Shown piece after piece: positions 9,201 to 18,630 of a DNA stretch of 64,000 nt. This stretch comes from Streptomyces zhaozhouensis (GTDB lineage: Bacteria; Actinomycetota; Actinomycetes; Streptomycetales; Streptomycetaceae): the NCBI RefSeq assembly GCF_900230195.1, contig NZ_OCNE01000001.1, positions 682,001 through 746,000 of the forward strand, given 5' to 3'. The notes beneath the pieces were generated by a model. It saw only the letters and a program-made list of their open reading frames with translations. It was not told the DNA's origin and made no database searches. Position 1 is the first letter of the stretch. Every line of letters begins with the position of its first letter. The translations under genes and the position numbers were made by a program.

Positions 9201-9229
9201 AGATTAACACTACCGGATACTGCCTTCAT
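9201..9229 (-). promoter_or_regulatory. Candidate promoter upstream of rho
   Basis: On the minus strand ATGAAG (9229-9224) and TAATCT (9206-9201) are 17 nt apart, a weak match to HrdB -35/-10 boxes. It would give a leader of about 330 nt before rho, long enough for Rho autoregulation. The whole gap 8859-9326 shows no gene on either strand. Confidence 0.3.
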
Positions 9230-9326
9230 TCCCCCTCTCCGCGGTTCTTCACGTGCGTTTCCCCGGGCACGCCGGCGTATGCGCGGACGTGCCCGTCCGC
9301 CGCGCGCCCGGCGCCGCACGGGCGCC

Positions 9327-10253
9327 TCACGCGGCGGCCCCGGCCAGCGGGAGCACGGAGGCGCCCGCGGTGTCCAGGGAAAGTCGGTTGGCCGTCCAGC
9401 CCTCGCCGGCCAGCAGCGCGCTCTTGTCGACCTGCCCCTCGTCGGCGAGCGCCAGCACCGTCGGCCCGGCGCCCGAGATGACCGCCGGCACGCCCTCGGC
9501 GCGCAGCCGCCCCACCAGCTCCATGCTCTCCGGCATCGCCGGCGCGCGGTAGTCCTGGTGGAGCCGGTCCTCGGTGGCGGGAAGCAGCAGCTCGGGGCGC
9601 CTGGTCAGCGCCTCGACGAGCAGCGCCGCGCGGCCCGCGTTGGCCGCCGCGTCGGCGTGCGGAACGGCGCGCGGCAGCAGCCCGCGCGCGGTCTCGGTGG
9701 CGAGCGGGCGCGCCGGCACGAACACCAGCGGGACCACGGTCGCCGCCGGCTCCATCCGGATGGCGCGCACCGCCCCCGACTCGCCCCAGGCCAGGGTGAA
9801 TCCGCCGAGCAGGCAGGCCGCCACGTTGTCCGGGTGGCCCTCGATCTCGGAGGCCAGCTCCAGCAGCGCGACATCGTCCAACTTCGCCTCGCCGCCGGTC
9901 GTCACGGCCCGCGCGGCGACCAGCCCGGCGCAGATCGCCGCCGAGGAGGAGCCGAGGCCGCGCCCGTGCGGGACGCGGTTGGCGCAGACGATCTCAAGTC
10001 CCCTCGGCTGCCCGCCGAGCGCGTCGAACGCGGTGCGCAACGTGCGGACCAGCAGGTTGGATTCGTCGCGCGGGACGGAGTCGGCGCCCTCCCCCGCGAT
10101 GTCCAGGTGCAGCCCGGAGTCGGCGACCCGCACCACCACGTCGTCGTAGAGCCCGAGCGCCAGGCCCAGGGCGTCGAAGCCGGGGCCGAGGTTGGCGCTG
10201 GTGGCGGGCACGCGGACGCGGACCGCGGCGGCGCGGAAGGCGGGATGGGCCAT
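9327..10253 (-). CDS. thrB: Homoserine kinase
   Basis: GHMP-family kinase that phosphorylates homoserine with ATP. The 308-aa product starts at ATG 10253 (MAHPAFRAAAVRVRVPATSA) after AAGGAGA, although the spacing is long; an upstream in-frame start would only add the leader. Motif 1 is PATSANLGPGFDALGLAL, the ATP-binding P-loop is PHGRGLGSSSAA, and motif 3 is VPAVISGAGPTVLAL. It is the last of the lysA-hom-thrC-thrB series; 214 bp separate it from thrC. Confidence 0.95.
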   Translation of the reverse strand: MAHPAFRAAAVRVRVPATSANLGPGFDALGLALGLYDDVVVRVADSGLHLDIAGEGADSVPRDESNLLVRTLRTAFDALGGQPRGLEIVCANRVPHGRGLGSSSAAICAGLVAARAVTTGGEAKLDDVALLELASEIEGHPDNVAACLLGGFTLAWGESGAVRAIRMEPAATVVPLVFVPARPLATETARGLLPRAVPHADAAANAGRAALLVEALTRRPELLLPATEDRLHQDYRAPAMPESMELVGRLRAEGVPAVISGAGPTVLALADEGQVDKSALLAGEGWTANRLSLDTAGASVLPLAGAAA

Positions 10254-10467
10254 CGCTCGATGACTCTCCTTGGTGAGATGTGCGGCGCGTGTCCCCTGCG
10301 GACACGCGGCACGCGGGAGTACACGACGGCGCGTATCGGACTGTGGACCACTCGGGCGCGGAGGCCACGAGCGGCTTACCACTCCGGGACGAATACCAGC
10401 CTATCGAAGGAAGGTTCAGACGCGATACAGGGCCGTCAGGTGTCGCGGACCACGGTGTGCCGGCGCG

Positions 10468-11550
10468 TCAGGCCAGGCCGAGGCGCTCGGCGGCGGCGTC
10501 GGCGTCCACCGGGACCACGATGGGCCGGGGCGCGCCGGCCACCGCCCAGTCGGGGTCCTTCAGCCCGTTGCCGGTGACCGTGCACACCACGCGCTGCCCG
10601 CGGTCCAGCCCGCCGGCCTCGGCCGTCTTCAGCAGCCCGGCGACCGAAGCGGCCGAGGCGGGCTCCACGAAGACGCCCTCCCGAGAGGCCAACAACCGGT
10701 ACGCGGAGAGGATCTGACGGTCGGTCACCTCGTCGATGAAGCCGTCGGACGCGTCCCGCGCCGCCTCGGCCTGCGTCCAGGAGGCGGGGTTGCCGATGCG
10801 GATCGCGGTGGCGATGGTGGTCGGGTCCTTCACCGGCTCGCCGCGCACGATCGGGGCGGCGCCGCTGGCCTGGAAGCCCCACATCCGGGGGGTGCGGGTG
10901 GCGGGGCCCCCGGCCGCGTACTCGCCGTAACCCTTCCAGTAGGCCGTGATGTTGCCCGCGTTGCCCACCGGCAGCACGTGGATGTCGGGGGCGTCGCCGA
11001 GCCGGTCGACGACCTCGAACGCGGCGGTCTTCTGGCCCTCGATGCGCGCGGGGTTGACCGAGTTGACCAGCGCCACCGGGTACTTCTCCGACAGGCCGCG
11101 GGCCAGCGTCAGGCAGTCGTCGAAGTTGCCGTCGACCTGGAGGATGCGGGAGCCGTGGACCAGCGCCTGACCCATCTTGCCCAGCGCGATCTTGCCCTGC
11201 GGCACGAGCACCGCGCAGACCATCCCGGCGCGCACCGCGTAGGCGGCGGCCGAGGCGGAGGTGTTGCCGGTGGAGGCGCAGATCACCGCCTGGGCCCCGG
11301 CCTCCTTCGCGTGCGAGATGGCCATGGTCATCCCGCGGTCCTTGAAGGAACCGGTCGGGTTCGCGCCCTCCACCTTGAGGTACACCTCGCACCCGGTGCG
11401 CTCGGAGAGCGTCTCCGCCGCGACCAGCGGGGTCCCGCCCTCGCCCAGGGTGACGACGGGCGTCCGCCCGGTCACCGGGAGCCGGTCGCGGTACTCCTCG
11501 ATCACGCCGCGCCACTGCCCGTTGGCGCGGGTGGATGCGTTCATGCCCAT
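10468..11550 (-). CDS. thrC: Threonine synthase
   Basis: PLP enzyme that converts O-phosphohomoserine to threonine. The PLP lysine is in [12 protein letters not shown], the phosphate-binding loop is LPVGNAGNI and [14 protein letters not shown] is the family's substrate loop. The 360-aa length is that of the short actinobacterial threonine synthase. Start is ATG 11550 or the ATG two codons later. It lies 69 bp downstream of hom, consistent with one threonine operon. Confidence 0.95.
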   Translation of the reverse strand: MGMNASTRANGQWRGVIEEYRDRLPVTGRTPVVTLGEGGTPLVAAETLSERTGCEVYLKVEGANPTGSFKDRGMTMAISHAKEAGAQAVICASTGNTSASAAAYAVRAGMVCAVLVPQGKIALGKMGQALVHGSRILQVDGNFDDCLTLARGLSEKYPVALVNSVNPARIEGQKTAAFEVVDRLGDAPDIHVLPVGNAGNITAYWKGYGEYAAGGPATRTPRMWGFQASGAAPIVRGEPVKDPTTIATAIRIGNPASWTQAEAARDASDGFIDEVTDRQILSAYRLLASREGVFVEPASAASVAGLLKTAEAGGLDRGQRVVCTVTGNGLKDPDWAVAGAPRPIVVPVDADAAAERLGLA

Positions 11551-11619
11551 CTCATTCCTTCTGCTCGCCCCGGGGAAGGCTTCCCGTGGGGTGGATTGCG
11601 CTGTGCACGGTACCGGCGT

Positions 11620-12921
11620 TCACTCACCCTCGACGTACATGATGCTGGCCACACCGTGCACCGTGTCCAGCCCGCGCAGCGCCTCGACGGTCGCGCTGAG
11701 CGCCGCGTCCGGCGCCCGGTGGGTGACGACGACCAGCTCCGCCTCGCCGTCCTTGCCGCTCTGCCGGACCGTGTCGATGGAGACCCCGTGGTCGGCGAAG
11801 ACCGTCGCGCACTGGGCCAGCACACCCGGTTTGTCCATCACGTCCAGGCTGATGTGGTACCGGGTGACCACCTCGCCCATCGGGCGGACCGGCAGCCGCG
11901 CGTAGGCCGACTCCCCGGGCCCGCGGCCCCCGTTGAGCTTGTTGCGGCAGGCGGCGACCAGGTCGCCGAGAACGGCCGACGCGGTGGGCGCCCCGCCGGC
12001 GCCCGGACCGTAGAACATCAGCTGGCCCGCCGAGTCCGCCTCGACGAAGACCGCGTTGTACGCCTCGCGCACCGAGGCCAGCGGGTGGCTGAGCGGGATC
12101 ATCGCCGGGTGCACCCGGGCGGTCACCGAGCGTCCGTCCTGGGACCGCTCGCAGATGGCCAGCAACTTGACGGTGCGGCCCATCGCGCGGGCGCTGGCGA
12201 TGTCCGAGGCGGTGATCTCGGTGATCCCCTCGCGGTGCACCTCGTCCAGGCTGACCCGCGAGTGGAACGCGATGCCGGCCAGGATCGCCGCCTTCGCCGC
12301 CGCGTCGAAGCCCTCCACGTCGGCCGTCGGGTCGGCCTCCGCGTAGCCGAGCGCCGACGCCTCGGCGAGCGCCTCGCCGTAGCCGGCGCCGGTGGACTCC
12401 ATCCGGTCCAGGATGAAGTTGGTCGTGCCGTTGACGATGCCCAGCACCCGGTTGACCCGGTCGCCCGCCAGCGACTCGCGCAGCGGGCGCAGCAGCGGGA
12501 TGGCGCCGGCGACCGCCGCCTCGAAGTACAGGTCGGCGCCGTGGCGTTCGGCCTCCGCGTAGCGCGCGGGGCCGTCCTGGGCGAGCAGCGCCTTGTTGGC
12601 CGTGACCACGCTCGCACCGTGCGCGAAGGCACTGTCGATGAGCGTCCGGGCCGGCTCGATGCCCCCGATCAGCTCGACCACCACGTCGATGTCGCCCGAG
12701 GCCACCAGCCCCGCCGCGTCCGTGGTGACCAGCTCCGGCGGCACCGTCTCGCGCGCCCGGTCCGGGCGGCGCACCGCGACCCCGGCCAGCTCGACGGGGG
12801 CCCCGACGCGGGCCGCGAGGTCGTCCGCCTGCGTCAGCATCAGCCGGGCCACCTGCGAGCCGACCACGCCGCAGCCTAGCAGCGCCACCCTCAGCGGACG
12901 CGACGAGCGAGTGCGCACCAT
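11620..12921 (-). CDS. hom: Homoserine dehydrogenase with ACT domain
   Basis: Reduces aspartate semialdehyde to homoserine, the branch point to Thr and Met. Seen in order: Rossmann motif VALLGCGVVGSQVA, catalytic-domain segments SVVTANKALLA, VNGTTNFILD and the family signature ALGYAEADPTADVEGFDAAAK, and a C-terminal ACT domain from about residue 350 (YHISLDVMDKPGVLAQ) for feedback control by threonine. 433 aa is normal. The 130-bp gap to lysA contains nothing I recognise. Confidence 0.95.
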   Translation of the reverse strand: MVRTRSSRPLRVALLGCGVVGSQVARLMLTQADDLAARVGAPVELAGVAVRRPDRARETVPPELVTTDAAGLVASGDIDVVVELIGGIEPARTLIDSAFAHGASVVTANKALLAQDGPARYAEAERHGADLYFEAAVAGAIPLLRPLRESLAGDRVNRVLGIVNGTTNFILDRMESTGAGYGEALAEASALGYAEADPTADVEGFDAAAKAAILAGIAFHSRVSLDEVHREGITEITASDIASARAMGRTVKLLAICERSQDGRSVTARVHPAMIPLSHPLASVREAYNAVFVEADSAGQLMFYGPGAGGAPTASAVLGDLVAACRNKLNGGRGPGESAYARLPVRPMGEVVTRYHISLDVMDKPGVLAQCATVFADHGVSIDTVRQSGKDGEAELVVVTHRAPDAALSATVEALRGLDTVHGVASIMYVEGE

Positions 12922-13051
12922 TCGACCAGCCTTTCAGCTCACTCGGAACTACCAGTCTCACGTACCGGGGCCGTGCCGCCCCGCCACGTTCACCATGCGG
13001 ACGTGATCAACCGGGGAGTGGTCGCCCACCGGCGGCGGGCGACCGCCCGTC

Positions 13052-14443
13052 TCACCCCACGTCCAGCCGCAACAGGTCCTCCTCCGTCTCCCTGCGGATC
13101 AGCAGACCCGCCATCCCCCCGGCCACCGCGACCACCGGCGGGCGCGGGGTGTGGTTGTAGTTGCTGGCCATCGACCGGCAGTAGGCGCCGGTCGCCGGCA
13201 CCGCGATCAGGTCACCCGGCGCCACGTCGGAGGGCAGATACGCGTCCCTGACCACGATGTCACCGCTCTCGCAGTGCTTGCCGACCACGCGCACCAGCAG
13301 CGGCGGCGCCGCCGAGGCCCGGGAGACCAGCGCCACCGAGTACTCGGCGTCGTAGAGCGCGGTCCTGATGTTGTCCGACATCCCGCCGTCGACGCTCACA
13401 TAGGTGCGCAGGCCCTCCAACGGCTTGACCGTGCCCACCTCGTAGAGCGTGAACGCCGTCGGCCCCACCACCGCGCGCCCCGGCTCCACCGACAGGCGCG
13501 GCAGCGCGAGACCGGCCGCCTCGCACTCGCGGTGGACGATGTCCCACAGCGCCTTGGCGATCTGGTGCGGCTCGGCCGGGTCGTCGTCGGGGGTGTAGGC
13601 GATGCCGAGGCCGCCGCCGAGGTCGATCTCGGGCAGCTCGACGCCGTGCCGGTCCCGGATCTCGCGCAGCAGCCCGACGACCCGGCGGGCGGAGACCTCG
13701 AAGCCGGCCATGTCGAAGATCTGCGAGCCGATGTGGGAGTGCAGCCCGACCAGTTCGAGGCTGTCGGCGGCCAGCACGCGGCGCACCGCCTCCAGCGCGG
13801 TGCCGTCGGCGAGGGCCAGGCCGAACTTCTGGTCCTCGTGCGCGGTCGCGATGAACTCGTGGGTGTGCGCCTCGACACCGACCGTCACCCGGATCTGCAC
13901 GCGCTGGCGCACCCCGTGCCGGCCGGCCACCTCGGCGACCCGCTCGATCTCCTGGAACGAGTCGAGCACCACCCGGCCGACCCCGGCCGCGACCGCGCGC
14001 TCGATCTCGGCGACCGACTTGTTGTTGCCGTGCAGCGCGACGCGCTCCGGCGGCATCCCGCCGGCCAGCGCGGTCGCCAGCTCGCCCCCGGTGCAGACGT
14101 CCAGGTTCAGCCCCTCCTCGCGCAGCCAGCGGACCACGGCGCGGGAGAGGAACGCCTTGCCCGCGTAGAACACGTCCGCGTCCGGCGCGAACGCGTCGCG
14201 CCAGGCGCGGCAGCGGGCGCGGAAGTCGGCCTCGTCGAGCACGAACGCGGGGGTGCCGAACTCTTCGGCCAGCGCGCGGACGTCGATCCCGCCGACGGTC
14301 ACGACGCCGTCGGCGCCACGGTGCACGGTGCGTGCCCAGACCTTGGGGTCCAGGGCATTGAGGTCGACCGGGGGTGCAGAATAGTGGCCTTCGGGCAGCA
14401 CGTCGGCATGGCGGGGGCCTGCGGGGTGGGCGGAACGACTCAT
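13052..14443 (-). CDS. lysA: Diaminopimelate decarboxylase
   Basis: PLP-dependent last step of lysine synthesis. The fold-III barrel shows the PLP lysine in FYAGKAFL, the HSHIGSQIF and [10 protein letters not shown] motifs, and the dimer-contact Cys motif [20 protein letters not shown] and YNHTPRP complete the C-terminal sheet domain. At 463 aa it has the longer N-terminus usual in Streptomyces. The GGG-rich upstream gap to nrtL is short. Confidence 0.95.
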   Translation of the reverse strand: MSRSAHPAGPRHADVLPEGHYSAPPVDLNALDPKVWARTVHRGADGVVTVGGIDVRALAEEFGTPAFVLDEADFRARCRAWRDAFAPDADVFYAGKAFLSRAVVRWLREEGLNLDVCTGGELATALAGGMPPERVALHGNNKSVAEIERAVAAGVGRVVLDSFQEIERVAEVAGRHGVRQRVQIRVTVGVEAHTHEFIATAHEDQKFGLALADGTALEAVRRVLAADSLELVGLHSHIGSQIFDMAGFEVSARRVVGLLREIRDRHGVELPEIDLGGGLGIAYTPDDDPAEPHQIAKALWDIVHRECEAAGLALPRLSVEPGRAVVGPTAFTLYEVGTVKPLEGLRTYVSVDGGMSDNIRTALYDAEYSVALVSRASAAPPLLVRVVGKHCESGDIVVRDAYLPSDVAPGDLIAVPATGAYCRSMASNYNHTPRPPVVAVAGGMAGLLIRRETEEDLLRLDVG

Positions 14444-14512
14444 GGGGTGACTTTCCTCGGTCTTCCTCGGATCTGGCGGCCGGCGCCTCGTTTCGGGGGT
14501 GGCCCGGAGGGT

Positions 14513-15286
14513 TCACAGCCGCTCGGGGGCGCTGACGCCCAGGGCGGTCAGGCCGTCGGCGAGCACCGTCCCGGCGGCCTGGGCGAGGGCCAGCCGGGCG
14601 CGGTGGACGGCCCCGGGTTTCTCGTCTCCCCTCGGGAGCGTGGGGCGGGCGGCCTCGACGGTCAGCAGGGCGTCGGCGATCGCGGTCAGCCGGGCGGCGG
14701 GGCGACCGCCGTCGCCGAGCGCCGTCAACAGCTCGCGCTCGGCGGGCAGTTCGAACGGGGCGGCGCCGGGGTCGGCGACCACGCCGAGGTCCGCGCCCGC
14801 GCGGACCAGGCCGGCGCAGCGGGCGCGGGCGTACCGCACCAGGAAGAGCGGGTTCTCCTCGCGCTGGACCAGCAGCCCGCCGGCCGGGTCGCCGCCGGCG
14901 ACGGCCGCCCAGCGGGCGGCGTCCGAGGCCGGGTCGTCGGGGTGGCCCGGGGCCGGCGGGGCGGCGAGAGCGGCGCGCAACAGGGCGACGTCGGAGTCGG
15001 CGGCCAGCGCGATGGTCAGGAAGCCGCCGCCGGTCACGTCGACGTCGGCGACGCCGGGCTCGTCGGCCAGCCGCCGCCGCAGCAGCGCGGCGACCTCGGG
15101 CGCGGGCAGTCCCGCGGGGCCGGCCAGCCGCAGCGCGATCCCGGTCGACCAGACATGGGCGCCCACGTGCCGGGGCGGGCGCCGCAACCCGACCCGTTCC
15201 GGCAGCGCGGCGACCCGCAGCTCACCACCGTCCACCGCGTCGCGCACGGAGCGCAGCACGGCGTGGGAGAGCTGGGTCGGCGTCAC
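14513..15286 (-). CDS. nrtL: ArgS-related anticodon-binding-domain protein NrtL
   Basis: About 257 aa with a DALR-type anticodon-binding C-terminal half typical of arginyl-tRNA synthetase (NPLFLVRYARARCAGLVR, then LTALGDGGRPAARLTAIADAL) but with no HIGH or KMSKS catalytic core, so it cannot charge tRNA by itself. It matches the Streptomyces family called NrtL that lies next to lysA. GTG 15286 overlaps the stop of the upstream receiver gene (GTGA), so the two are coupled. It is about 670 bp from a tRNA-Arg gene, a suggestive but unproven link. Confidence 0.8.
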   Translation of the reverse strand: MTPTQLSHAVLRSVRDAVDGGELRVAALPERVGLRRPPRHVGAHVWSTGIALRLAGPAGLPAPEVAALLRRRLADEPGVADVDVTGGGFLTIALAADSDVALLRAALAAPPAPGHPDDPASDAARWAAVAGGDPAGGLLVQREENPLFLVRYARARCAGLVRAGADLGVVADPGAAPFELPAERELLTALGDGGRPAARLTAIADALLTVEAARPTLPRGDEKPGAVHRARLALAQAAGTVLADGLTALGVSAPERL

Positions 15287-15798
15287 GGGGCAAGCGTACG
15301 AGAGGCGGGGGCGCACTCGGCCAGCGGTTTCACCAACTGGACGACCCGCCGCCGCCCCTCGGCGCAGAACCGCTTGACCAGGCCGACCAGTTCGGCGGGC
15401 TCGAACGGCTTGCTCAACACGGCGTCGATGCCGCCGCCGGGCGGCGCGTCCGGATCGCCCCCGTCGACGTCCCCCTCGAACGGGCCCCGCGCGCCCCAGG
15501 GCGGCGGCCCGGCGCCCGGCGGCCGGGGGTCGACGCTCGCCGACACCAGCAGCAACGGGATGTGCCGCGTCCTGCGGTCCAGCCGCAGCCGGTCGACGGT
15601 GCCGAGTCCGTCGAGCCTGGGCATCGCCAGGTCGAGAGTGATCACGTCCGGTCGGAACCGATGCACCCGCTCCAGGCACTCGGCGCCGTCGCAGGCGGTC
15701 ATGACCTCGAACCCGTCAAGTTCGAGATTGACCCTGATCAGCTGCCGGATGACCTGGCTGTCGTCCACCACCAGCACCCGGCCGGGAGCGCCTGGCAC
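15283..15798 (-). CDS. Stand-alone response-regulator receiver protein
   Basis: CheY-like receiver without an output domain. After GTG 15798 come RVLVVDDSQVIRQLIR (acidic pair), the phosphorylation site VITLDLAMPRLDGL, the Ser in LLLVSAS and the Lys in VLSKPFEP. A Pro/Gly-rich insert of about 30 residues (from DPRPPGAGPP) sits between beta-4 and the Lys. No kinase is adjacent. An open frame continues upstream to 15945 but overlaps the tRNA promoter region and is not conserved-looking. Start choice is moderately sure. Confidence 0.8.
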   Translation of the reverse strand: MPGAPGRVLVVDDSQVIRQLIRVNLELDGFEVMTACDGAECLERVHRFRPDVITLDLAMPRLDGLGTVDRLRLDRRTRHIPLLLVSASVDPRPPGAGPPPWGARGPFEGDVDGGDPDAPPGGGIDAVLSKPFEPAELVGLVKRFCAEGRRRVVQLVKPLAECAPASRTLAP

Positions 15799-15955
15799 GA
15801 AGCCAGCGTAAGCGCGTACCACCGCCGCCGTCCGGCCTTTCCGGCAACTTCTACCCGGGAGTACCTGCCTCCGCACCCACGTGCGGAAACAACCGGTGCG
15901 AGACACCCCGGCCGAGCTGGTAGTGTTCTCTTCGTCGCCGCCCAAGGCGCCAAGC

Positions 15956-16027
15956 GCCCCCGTAGCTCAGGGGATAGAGCAACGGCCTCCGGAGCCGTGT
16001 GCGCAGGTTCGAATCCTGCCGGGGGCA
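15956..16027 (+). tRNA. tRNA-Arg (anticodon CCG)
   Basis: 72 nt that fold as a full cloverleaf: acceptor GCCCCCG/CGGGGGC, D stem GCTC/GAGC, anticodon stem ACGGC/GCCGT with loop CTCCGGA (anticodon CCG, decoding CGG), T stem GCAGG/CCTGC with loop TTCGAAT, discriminator A. No CCA is encoded. It marks the point where conserved gene order gives way to accessory DNA. Confidence 0.96.
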
Positions 16028-16079
16028 CTTCCACAAAGGACAGCGTGAACGTACCGCTGACCAGTGCGTACACCGCAGC

Positions 16080-16116
16080 AGAGGGCGGGAGTCGGTCTCA
16101 CCGACTCCCGCCCTCT
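16080..16116 (+). terminator. Intrinsic terminator of the tRNA-Arg gene
   Basis: A perfect 16-bp stem (16080-16095 with 16101-16116) and 5-nt loop lies 52 nt after the tRNA. Confidence 0.85.
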
Positions 16117-16260
16117 CTCGTTGTTCCGTGTTCGCCGCGCCCCCACGCGTGGGGGCGCGGGGGTCAGGGCCTGGTCCGCGCGGTGGGCCCGCGAGCCGGG
16201 TCGACGCAAGTCCGGTTCGGCGTAAGCGCGTCGCGGCGGGCGCCCCGGCGGCGCGGGGGG

Positions 16261-17148
16261 TCACCCCGGCGTCGGGGCGTGCGTCACGCGGATCTTGGAC
16301 TGGCCGTGCGGGAGGGCCTCCCAGTCGTCCATGAAGCGGGCCGTGAGGCCGTGGTCGGCCGCGAGGGCGGTGAGGGTCTCGGTGCGGTAGTAGAAGTCCT
16401 CGCGCAGCACGTGGTGTTCCTCGCCCTCCGTGCGGTCGAAGGTGAAGTCGAACCAGCCGCCCGGTGCCAGGAGGCGGCCGACGTGGGCGAAGCACTCCTC
16501 GATCACCGACAGCGGCGAGTGGGAGAAGACGCTGTGCGCGTGCACCACGTCGAACGCCCCGTCCGGCAGGAATCCCAGTCTCAGGTCCCGCACGGGCGTC
16601 AGCGTCGGCAGCCGTTCCTGGAGGCCCTGGTCCTGGAGGGTGTCCTGCGCGGCGAAGAGGATGTCGGGGGAGATGTCGACGCCGTAGTAGTGGCCGGGCT
16701 CCAGGTACTCGATGAACCGCCAGCCGGCGCGCAGGTTGCCGCAGCCGATCTCCAGGAGCCGGTGCTCCGGGCGGAGCCCGTGGCGGACCAGGTAGTCGAA
16801 CTGCATCTGCCCAAGCGCCAGCCACCGCTCCCGGCTGCGCCCGCCCACGGCCAGGTCCGGGTCGCGGCGGGTGTCCGAGCGCATCACCGCGCGGTAGTAG
16901 GCGACATGGTCCGCGGAACGGCGCCACAGCCAGGCGTCGCGGACGGTGCGGCGCAGATGGCGCGGCACCCGGCCGGGGTGGCGCAGCGCGTAGGCCAGGC
17001 GGTGGCCGAGGGAGGCACGGTTGGCCTTGAGCTTCTCGGCCGCGGACCTCCCGATCCTCGACTTCCCGACCGCGGACTTCGCGGTCCCCGGCTTCCCGGC
17101 CTTCGGCCGCTCGACCGTGGACTTCCCGACCGTGGACTTCTTCGACAT
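16261..17148 (-). CDS. Class I SAM-dependent methyltransferase, lysine-rich N-terminus
   Basis: The core from about residue 100 has motif I LLEIGCGNLRAGW, an acidic motif II (YYGVDIS) and a post-motif region FDVVHAHSVFSHSPL, so it should use SAM; the substrate cannot be told. The N-terminal 45 residues are a basic Ser/Thr/Lys low-complexity tract with repeats of the KSTVGKSTVE type, encoded by near-tandem 15-bp units around 17100-17140. ATG 17148 is chosen over an in-frame start 16 codons upstream. It is divergent from the two-component genes; the 195-bp gap must hold both promoters. Whether it belongs to the NRPS cluster is unclear. Confidence 0.75.
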   Translation of the reverse strand: MSKKSTVGKSTVERPKAGKPGTAKSAVGKSRIGRSAAEKLKANRASLGHRLAYALRHPGRVPRHLRRTVRDAWLWRRSADHVAYYRAVMRSDTRRDPDLAVGGRSRERWLALGQMQFDYLVRHGLRPEHRLLEIGCGNLRAGWRFIEYLEPGHYYGVDISPDILFAAQDTLQDQGLQERLPTLTPVRDLRLGFLPDGAFDVVHAHSVFSHSPLSVIEECFAHVGRLLAPGGWFDFTFDRTEGEEHHVLREDFYYRTETLTALAADHGLTARFMDDWEALPHGQSKIRVTHAPTPG

Positions 17149-17343
17149 GGCTGGCTCGTTCTTCCTGGGGGCTTCCTCGGGAACCTGTCTCCACAAGTCT
17201 CACGGCCGGCGCCGTCCCGCACGTCAGGCGCGCGGTCGGCTCTTCCGGTCCCGCCGGGCCATGCCGATGTCGGCTGATCGGATGATGTGGGTTCGAGGCG
17301 CGCCCGGTACACGTGGGAGGCGAGCGAGTGGCAGGAGGAACGA

Positions 17344-18630
17344 GTGGGTGAGGACCGCACGGGACGCGACCGCGCGGAGGACGATCCCGACGCGCGCTGG
17401 CTGGCCGGCGCCCTGGACGCCGCGTTCGTGCTGCTGCTGGGCGGCGCCGTGGCCCGCTATCTGACGCACGACGCGGACGGCGGTGCCAGGAGCGGATGGG
17501 TGCTGGCGCTGTTTCTGGTCTTCGGGCTGGTCTATCTGGTCGGGCGGCTGAGGGCGCCCGGCCCCCGGCTCGGCGAGCGTCCCACCGTGCGCCATCTGTG
17601 CTGGCTCGCACTGGTGATCGGGGTGTGGCTGGTGCTGCTCGTGCTTGAACCGAGCGCCACGTGGTGCACCATGCCCCTGCTCTTCACGGGGCTGCACCGG
17701 CTGCCCGTGCGGATGGCGGCGTCCCTCGCGGCCGGGCTCGTGGTGCTCGTGGTCGTGACCGAGGTGCGGGTGTCCACCGGCGACTTCAACCCGAACCTGG
17801 TCATCGCCCCGCTCGCGCTCGGCGCGGTCGCCACGGCCGTTCTCGTGCACAGCCGGCGGCTGACCGGACGCCAGCGCGAGCTGATCGACGAACTGGTGCG
17901 GACCCGGCAGGAGTTGGCCGTCACCGAGCGGGGGGCCGGCGTCCTGGCAGAACGGGAACGGCTCTCGGCCGAGATCCACGACATCCTCGCCCAGAGCCTG
18001 TCCAGCCAGCGGATGCTGCTCCAGGCGGCGGAACGGCGCTGGCACTCCGCCCCCGACACCGCCCACGCGCACGTGCGGGAGGCCGCCGCGATGGCGGACC
18101 GGGGGCTGGCCGAGGTGCGCCGGTTCGTCCGCGACCTGGCCCCGCTCGACCTCGCCGAGGACTCCCTCGTCCAGGCGCTGCGGGCGCTCGTCGAGCGGGA
18201 GGCGCCGCCGGGGCCGGCCGTCGAGTTCCGGCTGGACGCGGAGCCCGGGGCCGCGGTGGTGCCGCCGGGTCCTGGCGCGACGGCGCTGCTGCGGGTGACG
18301 CAGCAGGCGTTGGCCAACGCGCGGGAGCACGCCGGGGCGCGGCGGGCCGTCGTCACCCTGACCTGCCTGGCGGACCGGACGACGGTGGACATCGCCGACG
18401 ACGGGCGCGGCTTCGACGTGGCCAGCGCGCCGGCCCGGGGCGCCCGCGCGAGGCGCGGGCACGGCATCCCGGGGATGCGGACGCGCGCCCGGCGGGCCGG
18501 CGGCGTGCTGACCGTCGACTCGGCGCCGGGCGCGGGCACGGTGGTCACGCTGTCGGTGCCGGTCGCGGCGGGCGGCGCCGGGGGCCCGGTGGAGGGGCCC
18601 TCCGAAGGGGTCGTGGGGGGAACGCCGTGA
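17344..18630 (+). CDS. NarL/DesK-family sensor histidine kinase
   Basis: About 428 aa from GTG 17344, which sits 3 nt after a very strong AGGAGGAA. Five or six hydrophobic segments in residues 25-180 form an unlabelled membrane sensor. The HisKA_3 domain holds the phospho-acceptor in SAEIHDILAQSLSSQ, and the ATPase has the N box in TQQALANAREHAGA and the G box DIADDGRGFD. It is coupled to the downstream response regulator by a GTGA overlap. It lies next to the NRPS region and is a candidate regulator of it, by position only. Confidence 0.88.
   Translation: MGEDRTGRDRAEDDPDARWLAGALDAAFVLLLGGAVARYLTHDADGGARSGWVLALFLVFGLVYLVGRLRAPGPRLGERPTVRHLCWLALVIGVWLVLLVLEPSATWCTMPLLFTGLHRLPVRMAASLAAGLVVLVVVTEVRVSTGDFNPNLVIAPLALGAVATAVLVHSRRLTGRQRELIDELVRTRQELAVTERGAGVLAERERLSAEIHDILAQSLSSQRMLLQAAERRWHSAPDTAHAHVREAAAMADRGLAEVRRFVRDLAPLDLAEDSLVQALRALVEREAPPGPAVEFRLDAEPGAAVVPPGPGATALLRVTQQALANAREHAGARRAVVTLTCLADRTTVDIADDGRGFDVASAPARGARARRGHGIPGMRTRARRAGGVLTVDSAPGAGTVVTLSVPVAAGGAGGPVEGPSEGVVGGTP

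Noticed and set aside
9265..9294. Terminator after thrB
   Set aside because: A 7-bp stem with a 16-nt loop is too weak to call in this GC-rich sequence.
15283..15945. Longer receiver protein starting at 15945
   Set aside because: The extra N-terminus shows no similarity to receivers and reaches towards the tRNA; the start at 15798 fits family length.
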